A stretch of 64,000 nucleotides of DNA from the NCBI GenBank assembly GCA_024643365.1, contig JAHENC010000021.1, forward strand, positions 1 through 64,000, read 5' to 3'. Below the pieces are notes generated by a model, which searched no databases, was not told where the DNA came from, and was given only the letters and a program-made list of their open reading frames with translations. Position numbers and translations under genes: made by a program. Positions 26,741 to 34,996 of the stretch are shown one piece after another; the first letter of the stretch is position 1, and each line of letters starts with the position of its first letter. This DNA comes from Crocinitomicaceae bacterium (GTDB taxonomy: Bacteria; Bacteroidota; Bacteroidia; Flavobacteriales_D; Crocinitomicaceae).

Positions 26741-27934
26741 CTAATCTATGCGGGTTTCTTCTATGGCTTGAAGGATTAAATCAGCAGCCAAATTTAATTC
26801 ATCTTCTGTGATGGTTAATGGCGGTGATAACCTAAAACTATATGGATGAGACAAAAACCAAAAAGTTAAAAGTCCTTTCTCCATACAACGTGAAACAACG
26901 CGCTCCACTCGTTCAGCACTGACCATATCAAAAGCGAACATCATTCCAACTCTTCGAATTTCGACTAATTCCGGATGCTGATTAAAACGTTCTTCAAATC
27001 GTTGTGCTTTTTCTTCCAATTCTTCCCATTCAATTTCTGACTTTAACACCTGAACTGCCGCTGCTGCCGCTGCGCAAATTACTGGATGTCCGCCAAATGT
27101 TGTAATGTGACCCAACATCGGTGCATGTGTGAATTCCATCAATCTTTTTTGAGACGAAACCAAGGCCCCAATCGGCATTCCACCTCCTAAAGCTTTGCCA
27201 AGCGTTAAAATATCTGGAACAATATCGAAATGCTCAAAAGCGAACAACTTTCCTGTTCTTCCCATTCCACATTGAATTTCATCTAAAATCAACAATGCTC
27301 CTACCTCATCACATCTTTGACGTAGTGCCTTCATAAACGTTACAGTTGGACGTCGTACTCCAGCATCTCCTTGAATAGTTTCCAAAATGACACCGGCTGT
27401 TTTTCCGGTAATACGTTCTAAATCGATGTGCTGATTCAGTTGTAAAAATTGAACATCAGGCAATAATGGTCGAAATGCCTGTTTTTTAACCTCATTTCCA
27501 GAAACACTCATTGAGCCATGTGTACTGCCATGGTAGGATCCACGAAAAGAAATCAATTCTGTTCTTTCCGTCACTCTTTTAGCCAATTTCAAAGCAGCTT
27601 CAATGGCTTCTGTACCAGAATTTACAACGTAAACACCATCCAAGGAATCAGGAAGCACCTCCAACAATTCTTTCACCAATAATTGCTGAGAATCTTGAAT
27701 AAATTCTCCGTAAACCATGACATGTAAATACTTGTCAATTTGAGTTTTCAATGCAGAAACTACTTTCGGATGACGGTGTCCAATGTTGTTAACCGCCACA
27801 CCAGAAATCATATCCATGTAGGACTTTCCTTGCTTATCGTATATATAAATACCTTCTGCACGTTCCACTTCCACAAGAAATGGAAAGGGAGTTGTTTGAC
27901 CAAGGTGGGAGAGGAAAAAATCGCGATCTGACAT
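26741..27934 (-). CDS. Class III PLP-dependent aminotransferase (acetylornithine/ornithine type)
   Basis: 397 aa fold-type I aminotransferase. SGTEA (106-110, phosphate binding), SYHGSTHGS (about 133-141), LILDEIQCGMGRTG (215-228, with the PLP-ring Asp218) and Lys247 in LTLGKALGGGMPIG (Schiff-base lysine) are present. The family covers acetylornithine, ornithine, GABA and related omega-aminotransferases; the annotation 'aspartate aminotransferase family' is often applied. The substrate cannot be fixed from sequence, and no arg genes are adjacent. It starts three bases after pafA, so both are in one minus-strand transcript. Confidence 0.9.
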   Translation of the reverse strand: MSDRDFFLSHLGQTTPFPFLVEVERAEGIYIYDKQGKSYMDMISGVAVNNIGHRHPKVVSALKTQIDKYLHVMVYGEFIQDSQQLLVKELLEVLPDSLDGVYVVNSGTEAIEAALKLAKRVTERTELISFRGSYHGSTHGSMSVSGNEVKKQAFRPLLPDVQFLQLNQHIDLERITGKTAGVILETIQGDAGVRRPTVTFMKALRQRCDEVGALLILDEIQCGMGRTGKLFAFEHFDIVPDILTLGKALGGGMPIGALVSSQKRLMEFTHAPMLGHITTFGGHPVICAAAAAAVQVLKSEIEWEELEEKAQRFEERFNQHPELVEIRRVGMMFAFDMVSAERVERVVSRCMEKGLLTFWFLSHPYSFRLSPPLTITEDELNLAADLILQAIEETRID

Positions 27935-27937
27935 GGC

Positions 27938-29575
27938 TTATTTTTGAAGTAATTCTAAAATCGGAGTTCCAGTCATCGCCCCTGTGCGCTGTAAATTCAT
28001 CAAATGAATCAAAGTTGGAGCAATGTCCACAATTTGAATGGGACGAAAACAATTTTGAGAAGGAATGTTTGCACCGTACCAAAGTAAAGGGACATGAGTG
28101 TCATAATTAAACGCGGAACCGTGGGACGTTCCTGTATGCGCTTTTGGTTCGTCTATCGATTTCGATAAATAGCCAGGTTGCAACATGAAAATCACTTCAC
28201 CACTTCGGGCGATATCATACCCTTTTTGAATCATTTGTCCCCATTCATCGAGGCTTTCATTGCCAGATATAAGCGAGGATTGTGTGATGGCTAATTTTAC
28301 CTCCGGCCACTTTCTAATTTGAGCAGCAATATAATCTGCGACATCTTGTTTTGAAACGTTCAATGAATCCAATCGAGTTTGATTCAAATAAATATTTTGG
28401 TTCTCCTCAGCCTCTATCAAGTCAGCTCCATATTTCAGAACTAACTCATTTTTTAATACGGAAAGTCGTTCATTCAAGAACAGATATCCGCCAGGCATTT
28501 TACGGTCAACCAACATTTGTGGTACTGGAACAACGGCATGGTCTGCTGTCAGAAAAACCACAAAACCATCTTTTCCATACATCGACTCTAAATGAGAAAG
28601 CAATTTCTCCAATTGTCGATCCAAACGTGCATACATGTCCTCCATTTCTATGGAATAAGGCCCAAATGCATGCCCCGCAATGTCCGGTGTAGAATAAGAA
28701 ATACAAAGCATATCCGTTTTATTGTCCAAACCCAACTGTTCTCTGGACATCGCTTCAATAGCCAAATCAGTCAATAATTCGTTCGCAAATGGAGAAATGG
28801 TAAACAACTGATGAGCGTTATTGGATACTGCCGACATTTCTTTGAAATCGTATGGGAAAGTTGCCGATTTTTTGCCGCCTAAAATTACTTCATAAGGACT
28901 TTCATCTATCGATTTATAATTGGTTTTCGGATACAACAAATCCCACTTTTTCAAATACTTATCCGCATTTTTTGTTGCATTAAACTGCTGTAACCATTTA
29001 GGCAATTCTGTTTTGAAGTATGTACTCGTGATAAATGTTCCACTTGCGTAATCATACCAATACGAACCATCACTTAAATGTCCACCAGGTAAAATAGAAC
29101 TTCGGTCCTTGATAGAAATCGAAATGACCTTTGATTCAGGTGAAGCTAACTTTAATTGATCTGTAACGGTATAAGTTCTTAAATTCCGTGGAGAGGTTTG
29201 TCCTTCGTTGGAGGAGCTCCCAACTGTTTGAACAGTTTTATCCGAAACGCAATTAACAAATGATTTGGTTGAACGCTGGTACCATTCATTGGCAACAATT
29301 CCATGATTAGAAGGAGTAGTTCCTGTATAAATAGATGCATGTCCCGGTCCGGTGTAAGTCGGAACATAGTTATAAAGCGTATTTCGGCAATTTAATCCCT
29401 TGTTTAGAAAGCGATTAAATCCACCTGAACCAAAATGCTGCTGAAACCGATATAAATAATCGTAGCACATTTGATCTACAACAATTCCAACGACGATTTT
29501 GGGTTGTTTTTGTGCGTTCAATTGTCCGCCGAGTATACAGAAAAGGAGTAAAATCCTCAATCCTAAGTTTTTCAT
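27938..29575 (-). CDS. pafA: Alkaline phosphatase PafA
   Basis: 545 aa, periplasmic phosphate-monoester hydrolase of the PafA type. Signal peptide MKNLGLRILLLFCILGGQLNA. Metal ligand Asp34 in GIVVDQMCYDY, threonine nucleophile at about T75 in PTYTGPGHAS, Asn96 in VANEW, and the K-D-R motif at 156-158 (the Lys/Arg pair equivalent to K162/R164 of the Elizabethkingia enzyme) followed by SSILPGGH. DIAGHAFGP and TADHAVVP supply further metal ligands. The KxR pair separates it from nucleotide pyrophosphatase relatives. PafA enzymes are Ca2+-activated and often phosphate-insensitive. A -7 box lies four bases before the ATG. Confidence 0.93.
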   Translation of the reverse strand: MKNLGLRILLLFCILGGQLNAQKQPKIVVGIVVDQMCYDYLYRFQQHFGSGGFNRFLNKGLNCRNTLYNYVPTYTGPGHASIYTGTTPSNHGIVANEWYQRSTKSFVNCVSDKTVQTVGSSSNEGQTSPRNLRTYTVTDQLKLASPESKVISISIKDRSSILPGGHLSDGSYWYDYASGTFITSTYFKTELPKWLQQFNATKNADKYLKKWDLLYPKTNYKSIDESPYEVILGGKKSATFPYDFKEMSAVSNNAHQLFTISPFANELLTDLAIEAMSREQLGLDNKTDMLCISYSTPDIAGHAFGPYSIEMEDMYARLDRQLEKLLSHLESMYGKDGFVVFLTADHAVVPVPQMLVDRKMPGGYLFLNERLSVLKNELVLKYGADLIEAEENQNIYLNQTRLDSLNVSKQDVADYIAAQIRKWPEVKLAITQSSLISGNESLDEWGQMIQKGYDIARSGEVIFMLQPGYLSKSIDEPKAHTGTSHGSAFNYDTHVPLLWYGANIPSQNCFRPIQIVDIAPTLIHLMNLQRTGAMTGTPILELLQK

Positions 29576-29579
29576 GAAT

Positions 29580-29587
29580 CAAAATTA
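29580..29587 (-). promoter_or_regulatory. -7 box of pafA, four bases before the ATG
   Basis: TAATTTTG on the minus strand, with ATTC between it and the ATG: predicted leaderless. Confidence 0.5.
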
Positions 29588-29654
29588 AGCAATACACAAG
29601 GATTTATAAGCAACCTTTCGTAACTTCGGGTCGTCTTAACACAAAATTTTTATT

Positions 29655-31031
29655 ATGAAAAGAATCTTATTCTTAAGTTTTATCCTTTCAAGTTTATTGA
29701 CATTTGAAGCAAAATCACAAATCATTGTGAATGTTACAAATGTAAGTGCTCCCGGACTATGTGATGGTTCAGCAATTGTTGACACAAATAACTTCGTTAC
29801 TTCTGCGAGTTTAACATGGATGCAAGGTAACACCGTTATCCAAAATGGTGGTTACATGATTACTAACTTGTGCGCCGGTCAATACAACCTATTGTTTATG
29901 GGAGGTGGTTTTACTTCAACATCTACATTCACAATCGGTACGAACCTTCCAAATCCATGTGCTGGATATTCTATTTTCTGTGGAAGTACGCCAACTTCCG
30001 CTGCCAATGTGTGCGATGGGTCAGTTAGTGTTACAGCAGTTGGTGGATCAGCACCATATACGTATCAATGGTCAAATGGTGGAATGATGACCACTCCAAC
30101 TTTAATGAATCTGTGTATTGGAACGTATTCTGTTACCGTAATCGACGCAAATGGATGTTCTGAAACTTCAGGTGCTACGGTGGTTGTGGATTCAACAATC
30201 GCAAATCCATGTGCAGGGTTTTATGTGAATTGCTCAAATATCGACGCAACAAGTTCTACAGCTTGTGATGGTTCTGCTACAATTAATATTGTTGGTGGAA
30301 CTAATCCATACACTGTACTCTGGTCAAACGGATCTACTTCTCTAAGCATTGGGAATTTATGTGTTGGAAACTACACTGTTATGGTGCAAGACAATAATCA
30401 ATGTACGTTCAATTGGTCTTGTACAATTGGGAATTCTTCTCCAAACATTGATTCGGTAACCGTGATTGGTAACCTTGCAACAGGATCAAATGTCATCGGA
30501 ACAATGAGTTCAGGTTGGATTTACAACTGTTCCATTGATTTAGCTGCATTAGATACAGCTTATATGGTTTCCGCGACTTTTGGTAATACGATGTTTACAC
30601 AAGATTCTTTGTATACAACTTGGTATTTGGTTGACACGAATGGAAACTACATGTATGTAAATTACAATTACTCTATTCCTTTTGGAACTTCAGGATTGTA
30701 TAATTTAATTTTACAATTGTATTGTCCAATCAAATCTCAACCTGTTTATTACAACATCATTTCTGTATTTAATTTGGAAGAAGCTGGTATTGAAGGCAAT
30801 AATTTATCTCAAATGATCGTTTATCCTAATCCAGCTCAAAACGAATTGAACATTGGAAACATTACGTCATCGTTCGACTTTACCTTAACGAACATGGATG
30901 GAAAAATCATTCAAAGTGGTCAAGTGAATCCTTCTAATGCAACTATTGATCTAACAAACGTTGCTACAGGGACATATCTTGTTCAATTGAAAAACACTCA
31001 AAACGCGTTTACCTACCGAGTAATTAAATAA
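29655..31031 (+). CDS. SprB-repeat-like secreted protein with T9SS type A sorting domain
   Basis: 458 aa. Signal peptide [21 protein letters not shown], then QIIV. At least two, probably three, Cys-containing repeats of SprB type follow: [23 protein letters not shown]...[16 protein letters not shown] and [23 protein letters not shown]...[16 protein letters not shown]; the first (CDGSAIVD...LTWMQGN...[10 protein letters not shown]) is degenerate. The C-terminal ~80 residues ([16 protein letters not shown] ... [20 protein letters not shown]) form a type A T9SS sorting domain. SprB in F. johnsoniae is a mobile gliding adhesin; this short protein shares only the repeat type. Strong terminator downstream. 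Confidence 0.9.
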   Translation: MKRILFLSFILSSLLTFEAKSQIIVNVTNVSAPGLCDGSAIVDTNNFVTSASLTWMQGNTVIQNGGYMITNLCAGQYNLLFMGGGFTSTSTFTIGTNLPNPCAGYSIFCGSTPTSAANVCDGSVSVTAVGGSAPYTYQWSNGGMMTTPTLMNLCIGTYSVTVIDANGCSETSGATVVVDSTIANPCAGFYVNCSNIDATSSTACDGSATINIVGGTNPYTVLWSNGSTSLSIGNLCVGNYTVMVQDNNQCTFNWSCTIGNSSPNIDSVTVIGNLATGSNVIGTMSSGWIYNCSIDLAALDTAYMVSATFGNTMFTQDSLYTTWYLVDTNGNYMYVNYNYSIPFGTSGLYNLILQLYCPIKSQPVYYNIISVFNLEEAGIEGNNLSQMIVYPNPAQNELNIGNITSSFDFTLTNMDGKIIQSGQVNPSNATIDLTNVATGTYLVQLKNTQNAFTYRVIK

Positions 31032-31051
31032 TCGGGTGAACTCTTATCAGG

Positions 31052-31083
31052 AAAAGGGCGGGAAGAAATTCTCGCCCTTTTTT
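31052..31083 (+). terminator. Terminator of the SprB-repeat gene
   Basis: Stem AAAAGGGCGGGAA / TTCTCGCCCTTTT (13 pairs including one G-T) closed by a GAAA loop (31065-31068), continuing into a T run to 31083. Confidence 0.92.
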
Positions 31084-31099
31084 GTATCAAAATTTGAAC

Positions 31100-31126
31100 A
31101 AAAAAAAGAGGGATATTTAATCCCTC
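31100..31126 (-). terminator. Terminator of the VWD-domain gene
   Basis: Read on the minus strand, a 7-bp stem GAGGGAT/ATCCCTC with a 5-nt loop is followed by eight T residues (31107-31100). It lies 27 bases after that gene's stop codon. Confidence 0.85.
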
Positions 31127-31152
31127 CTTCTATTTTATTTAATTTGAATAAC

Positions 31153-32736
31153 TTAACCTTTCCCTGATTTCACAGCTGGTACGGCTGGTTTGGCTGGACT
31201 CGCAGGAATTGGATTATGAGGCGGTTTCGACGGACTTGTTGGCGCAGTATTCGCAGGACGAACAGGATTCACTGGAACCGGCGTATGTGTTGGTTTATTC
31301 ACCGGAGCCTCTGGCCGACTATTAAATCCACTTGGTCTTGTTTCGTTCTCACGTCCCGGTTTCTCTATAGAGTGATTCGATTCTTCACGATTCATCGTTG
31401 GATTTTTTTCTTGCATTGGTAGCGGTACGTTTCCTCCTACTGGCGCTAAATTTTCTTCAGGAAAAACCAATTGATTGGTATGTAAAGCAGGACGATTGAT
31501 TGTTCCCAAAACCGTTTCTGTTGGATTTGGTTTTGAAGGCAAGGGAACTTGATTTGGGGGAATATTTAAATAACCTTGATCAAAGATACATCCACCCATT
31601 TCATCAGCAGGTATTCCCATAGCTTGACATCGCGCACGTGCATTATCTCGCTGAGTATCATTTAAATCGGCAACAGTTAAATGAACCATGGGGAATCTTC
31701 GATCCGTATAGTATTCTGTTGACGTTCCTGGAGCATAGTCAAACAACGTAGTTTGACTTGTTACTCTCCAATCTTCTGCGAAATCTTTGGCTAGAAAAGA
31801 AAGGTATTCCTTCTCGGCAAATGCAGATGCTTGCTGTAAGGAAGAATTTCCAAACGTTGAAAACGCCATATAATTTGGTCTTGGACGATCAATGTTACGT
31901 CCTTGAAAATCATCTTCAGCAATTCCATTTGCATTCCCTAACAATCCTTGGAAAGAAGAACGATCACACTCAAAGACATGAACAGTGGTATTCAAGAATC
32001 CACCAAATCCACCTGAGGAACGCACATCCAAAATGACCATTTCTCCAGTCGGCCAAGCAATCGTATAATTTCGTCCTTCAAATCGAACAACGCCACCATT
32101 GGGAAGGAAATATGTTCTTCCTTGAAGTTGAATCGGCATTCCATTCAATCGTAAATTACCATTCATTTGATCTGGTTTCGTGCTGGCATAATAACAAACA
32201 CGATCGCCCGAAACGTTCATAGCTACAGCTGCATTTAAAGAGAAATTGTCGGATTGAGCACGTTGACGTGTTTGAACTTCGAAGGTGTTCTTCTCTGATT
32301 TGGACAAAACAAATTCCCCAACTGTTTGAAAAGAATAAGTCGCTTGATCAAAAGACTTCAAATGCGGATCACCATAACTGCGTCCAATAATCTGACTACA
32401 CATCGAGTGTGTCACAATTAAATCAACTGTTTCCCATTGACTATTTGCAAAAGAACCATTTGGAGTTCTATTTTGCTGTATCATTGTTTCGATTTCTCTA
32501 CGTTCAGCAAGAGGAACCATGGTCAACATTTCATACGGAGTAAAATCCTCAGGGAATGTTCGGTCAGGAACGTTTTTATGTTCAGAAAGCGCAATCATCG
32601 AAAGAGCCAACCAATTGCCACGAATTGGATCCCAACGTTCCAACCTCTCCTTAACGGATTTAAACTGGTCTTCAAATGTCTGTGCATGTGCCCACTGAAA
32701 AGAGAGCAAAACGATAACGAAGTAAACTATTTTCAT
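31153..32736 (-). CDS. Secreted von Willebrand factor type D domain protein with proline-rich tail
   Basis: 527 aa from ATG 32736, which begins a clean signal peptide (MKIVYFVIVLLSFQWAHA, then QTFE). After about 110 residues a VWD domain starts: GRSYGDPHLKSFDQATYSFQTVGEFVLSKS...FEVQTRQRAQ...VAMNVSGDRVCYY, ending in CDRSSFQGLLGNANGIAEDDFQGR (compare the GLCGNYNG...DF motif of eukaryotic VWD). A short second segment (DQGYLNIPPNQ) follows; the last ~130 residues are Pro/Asn/Lys-rich with many PxxP units. There is no T9SS CTD and no membrane anchor. VWD mediates assembly or adhesion in eukaryotes; the function here is unknown. Confidence 0.85.
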   Translation of the reverse strand: MKIVYFVIVLLSFQWAHAQTFEDQFKSVKERLERWDPIRGNWLALSMIALSEHKNVPDRTFPEDFTPYEMLTMVPLAERREIETMIQQNRTPNGSFANSQWETVDLIVTHSMCSQIIGRSYGDPHLKSFDQATYSFQTVGEFVLSKSEKNTFEVQTRQRAQSDNFSLNAAVAMNVSGDRVCYYASTKPDQMNGNLRLNGMPIQLQGRTYFLPNGGVVRFEGRNYTIAWPTGEMVILDVRSSGGFGGFLNTTVHVFECDRSSFQGLLGNANGIAEDDFQGRNIDRPRPNYMAFSTFGNSSLQQASAFAEKEYLSFLAKDFAEDWRVTSQTTLFDYAPGTSTEYYTDRRFPMVHLTVADLNDTQRDNARARCQAMGIPADEMGGCIFDQGYLNIPPNQVPLPSKPNPTETVLGTINRPALHTNQLVFPEENLAPVGGNVPLPMQEKNPTMNREESNHSIEKPGRENETRPSGFNSRPEAPVNKPTHTPVPVNPVRPANTAPTSPSKPPHNPIPASPAKPAVPAVKSGKG

Positions 32737-32776
32737 AAAACTAATTTTTTGAATCCTTACAAAGATTGAACCAAAA

Positions 32777-33442
32777 TTATCTATTGAATTTATATCCAAT
32801 TCCCTTCACTGTCGAAATAGTATGTTCACCTATTTTTTCGCGCAATTTGCGAATATGTACGTCTATAGTGCGATCACCTACTACGACTTCAGAACCCCAA
32901 ACCTGCTCTAAGATAACTTCACGTTTAAAAACGAAATCTGGCCTTGATGTTAACAATGCAAGTAATTCAAACTCTTTGCGCGGCAATTGAATTTCCAATC
33001 CATCCTTTTCAACAAGATATCGTTCTCTATTTATCTTAAGTTCATGTGAAATAACATCTTTGACGTCTGATTTTGTTTTACGTCTTAGCAAGGCATGAAT
33101 TCGACTTAATAATACTTTCGGTTTGATTGGTTTTGAAATGTAGTCATCCCCTCCCGCTTCAAGTCCAGCAATCTGACTATAATCCTCACTGCGAGCAGTT
33201 AAAAAACAAATGATAATGTCTTCATTTTCCTCATTCTTCTTTATAGCTTCACATACCTCAATTCCATCCATCATTGGCATCATGACATCTAGTAAAATAA
33301 GGTCTGGTTTTTCAAGCGCTACCGCATTCAAGCAAAGACTTCCGTTTTCAAAGGTAGAAACACGGTGTCCGTCTTGAATCAAATTGTAACGCAACAATTC
33401 CCTGATATCTTCCTCGTCATCAACCACAAAAATAAAAGCCAT
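32777..33442 (-). CDS. OmpR/PhoB-family response regulator (orphan)
   Basis: 221 aa from ATG 33442 (MAFIFVVDDEED). The receiver domain (1-118) has acidic residues DDEE (9-12), phospho-acceptor Asp in DLILLDVMMPMMDG, Thr in CFLTARSED and Lys in DDYISKPIKP. The C-terminal winged helix (about 130-221) has LPRKEFELLALL and DRTIDVHIRKLREKIG...ISTVKGIGYKF. The frame stays open 61 codons upstream, but the -7 box at 33461-33468 places the transcript start after the next Met, supporting 33442. No histidine kinase is adjacent; the divergent neighbour is another response regulator. Confidence 0.92.
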   Translation of the reverse strand: MAFIFVVDDEEDIRELLRYNLIQDGHRVSTFENGSLCLNAVALEKPDLILLDVMMPMMDGIEVCEAIKKNEENEDIIICFLTARSEDYSQIAGLEAGGDDYISKPIKPKVLLSRIHALLRRKTKSDVKDVISHELKINRERYLVEKDGLEIQLPRKEFELLALLTSRPDFVFKREVILEQVWGSEVVVGDRTIDVHIRKLREKIGEHTISTVKGIGYKFNR

Positions 33443-33460
33443 ATCGTTTTTTTTATACAT

Positions 33461-33468
33461 CAAAGATA
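33461..33468 (-). promoter_or_regulatory. -7 box of the minus-strand response regulator
   Basis: TATCTTTG on the minus strand. An ATG (33460) directly abuts it and would be upstream of transcription start, so ATG 33442 is preferred. Confidence 0.5.
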
Positions 33469-33565
33469 CACTATAGCAAGAAGCAATTTCCTGTAAAACT
33501 CTATTGATTTTATTATTTAGGAAAAAATTAACATAAACTATGTAACCTAACATCTGAAATTCAAT

Positions 33566-33573
33566 TATCTTTG
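33566..33573 (+). promoter_or_regulatory. -7 box of the plus-strand response regulator
   Basis: TATCTTTG, 78 nt before the ATG at 33652. The resulting ~70-nt leader contains the hairpin at 33607-33631. Confidence 0.5.
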
Positions 33574-33606
33574 TGTGAACTAGTAGTAGGTTTAGGTTAA
33601 TAGTTG

Positions 33607-33640
33607 AGAGCTTTGGTTTTTCCAAGGCTCTTGGCTTTTT
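33607..33640 (+). promoter_or_regulatory. Leader hairpin with T run before the response-regulator start (attenuator-like)
   Basis: Stem AGAGCTTTGG / CCAAGGCTCT (10 pairs, one G-T) around a TTTTT loop, then TGGC and five T residues ending 12 bases before ATG 33652. It could terminate transcription in the leader, or simply be a structured 5' UTR. Confidence 0.45.
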
Positions 33641-33651
33641 AAGACGTTTCC

Positions 33652-34344
33652 ATGAAAATAAAAATCCTCATTGTAGAAGACGATATCAACCTTGGAATCG
33701 TTATTTCCGATCAATTGCGTTCCGATGGATACGCAGTCACACTTTGTGAAAACGGATCTGAAGGGCTACGTCGATTCAACGACGAACCCTATCACCTTTG
33801 TATTTTTGATGTAATGTTGCCAGTTAAAGATGGATTTACTTTAGCTAGGGACATTCGAAAAGTAAATACAGACATTCCCATTCTTTTCTTATCTGCAAAA
33901 TCAATGACCGAAGATAAAATCGAAGGGTTCAATGCAGGTGGAGACGACTATTTAACCAAACCCTTTAGTGTGGAGGAACTTCAATTGCGTGTGCGCGCAT
34001 TGTTGAAAAGAGTGAAGGTTAACGTCATCCAGCCGGAGGAGAAAATCGTTAAATTAGGAATCTTTCTTTTCGATACGGAAAACTTCACCTTAACATCTCC
34101 ATCAACCAAACAAACCTTAACGAAAAAAGAAGCCATGATTTTGCGAACCTTGTTTCGATTTAAAAATCAATTGCTCGCTCGAGATATTATTTTAAATACA
34201 GTTTGGGGACAAGATGACTATTTTGTTGGTCGCAGTTTAGATGTTTTCATTACAAAACTGAGAAAATACCTCAAAGAAGATTCAACGATTCAAATTACGA
34301 ACGTTCACGGTGTTGGATTTAAATTTGAACTTGGGGATGAATAA
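33652..34344 (+). CDS. OmpR-family response regulator (RprY-like)
   Basis: 230 aa. Receiver: EDD (9-11), phospho-acceptor Asp in CIFDVMLPVKDG (about 53), Ser in ILFLSAKS, Lys in DDYLTKPFSVEEL. Winged-helix DNA-binding domain (about 135-230): LTKKEAMILRTLF, DIILNTVWGQDDYFVGRSLDVFITKLRKYL, TNVHGVGFKF. The sequence style is like the RprY-type regulators of Bacteroidota, but no cognate kinase lies nearby. It overlaps tsaB by eight bases, so the regulator and the tRNA-modification gene share a transcript. Confidence 0.92.
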   Translation: MKIKILIVEDDINLGIVISDQLRSDGYAVTLCENGSEGLRRFNDEPYHLCIFDVMLPVKDGFTLARDIRKVNTDIPILFLSAKSMTEDKIEGFNAGGDDYLTKPFSVEELQLRVRALLKRVKVNVIQPEEKIVKLGIFLFDTENFTLTSPSTKQTLTKKEAMILRTLFRFKNQLLARDIILNTVWGQDDYFVGRSLDVFITKLRKYLKEDSTIQITNVHGVGFKFELGDE

Positions 34345-34996
34345 CTACATTCTTCACCTCGAAACAGCCACGAAAGTATGTAGTGTAGCACTCTCAAACA
34401 ACGGGACTGTTATCTCAATCAAGGAAACCGTTTCTGATGGTTATATTCATAGTGAGTCCCTGACACTTTTCATACAAGATGTGTTGCGAGAAGCTCAAAT
34501 TGAATTATCACAACTAGGCGCCGTGAGTGTTTCGGCGGGACCAGGTTCCTATACTGGACTGAGAATTGGGCTTTCTACAGCTAAAGGTCTTTGCTTCGCA
34601 TTAAACATTCCTTTTATTGCGATAGATACCTTAACTGCACTTAAAAACGTAATTCCAACAGGAGACATTCGGATTATTCCCATGCTTGACGCTCGACGCA
34701 TGGAAGTGTATGCCCAAGTATTTGATGCAGATGGAAAAACCCTTCAAGAATTAGATGCTATCATTTTAAGCGATGATAGTTTCTCGGAGTTCGAACCGTT
34801 TGTTGTTCTTGGCGATGGCGCATCAAAATGTAAAGAATTGTGGGCGAACAGAAAGATAACTTGGCTCGAAAATGTATTCTGTAGCGCAAAAGGACAAGCA
34901 TCCATTGCCTATGAGAAATTTCAAAAGAAAGAATTCGAAAATCTAGCCTACTTCTCTCCCATCTATTTAAAAGATGCTAACGGGGTTCGTCGATAA
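34337..34996 (+). CDS. tsaB: tRNA t6A synthesis protein TsaB
   Basis: 219 aa from ATG 34337, inside the end of the response-regulator gene. ASKHA-fold partner of TsaD in forming threonylcarbamoyl-adenosine at position 37 of ANN-decoding tRNAs. Signature sequences ILHLETATKVCSVALS (4-19), HSESLTLFIQDVL and VSAGPGSYTGLRIGLSTAKGL (about 65-85) are clear. Length is near E. coli TsaB (231 aa). It converges with the M23 peptidase gene with a 20-bp overlap of the 3' ends. Confidence 0.95.
   Translation: MNNYILHLETATKVCSVALSNNGTVISIKETVSDGYIHSESLTLFIQDVLREAQIELSQLGAVSVSAGPGSYTGLRIGLSTAKGLCFALNIPFIAIDTLTALKNVIPTGDIRIIPMLDARRMEVYAQVFDADGKTLQELDAIILSDDSFSEFEPFVVLGDGASKCKELWANRKITWLENVFCSAKGQASIAYEKFQKKEFENLAYFSPIYLKDANGVRR

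Noticed and set aside
27938-29575. Arylsulfatase or nucleotide pyrophosphatase identity for the phosphatase gene
   Set aside because: The threonine nucleophile motif, KxR pair and metal ligands match PafA; no sulfatase CxPxR motif.
33443-33625. 61-codon extension of the minus-strand response regulator
   Set aside because: It lies across the predicted promoter and lacks receiver-domain features; the receiver begins at ATG 33442.
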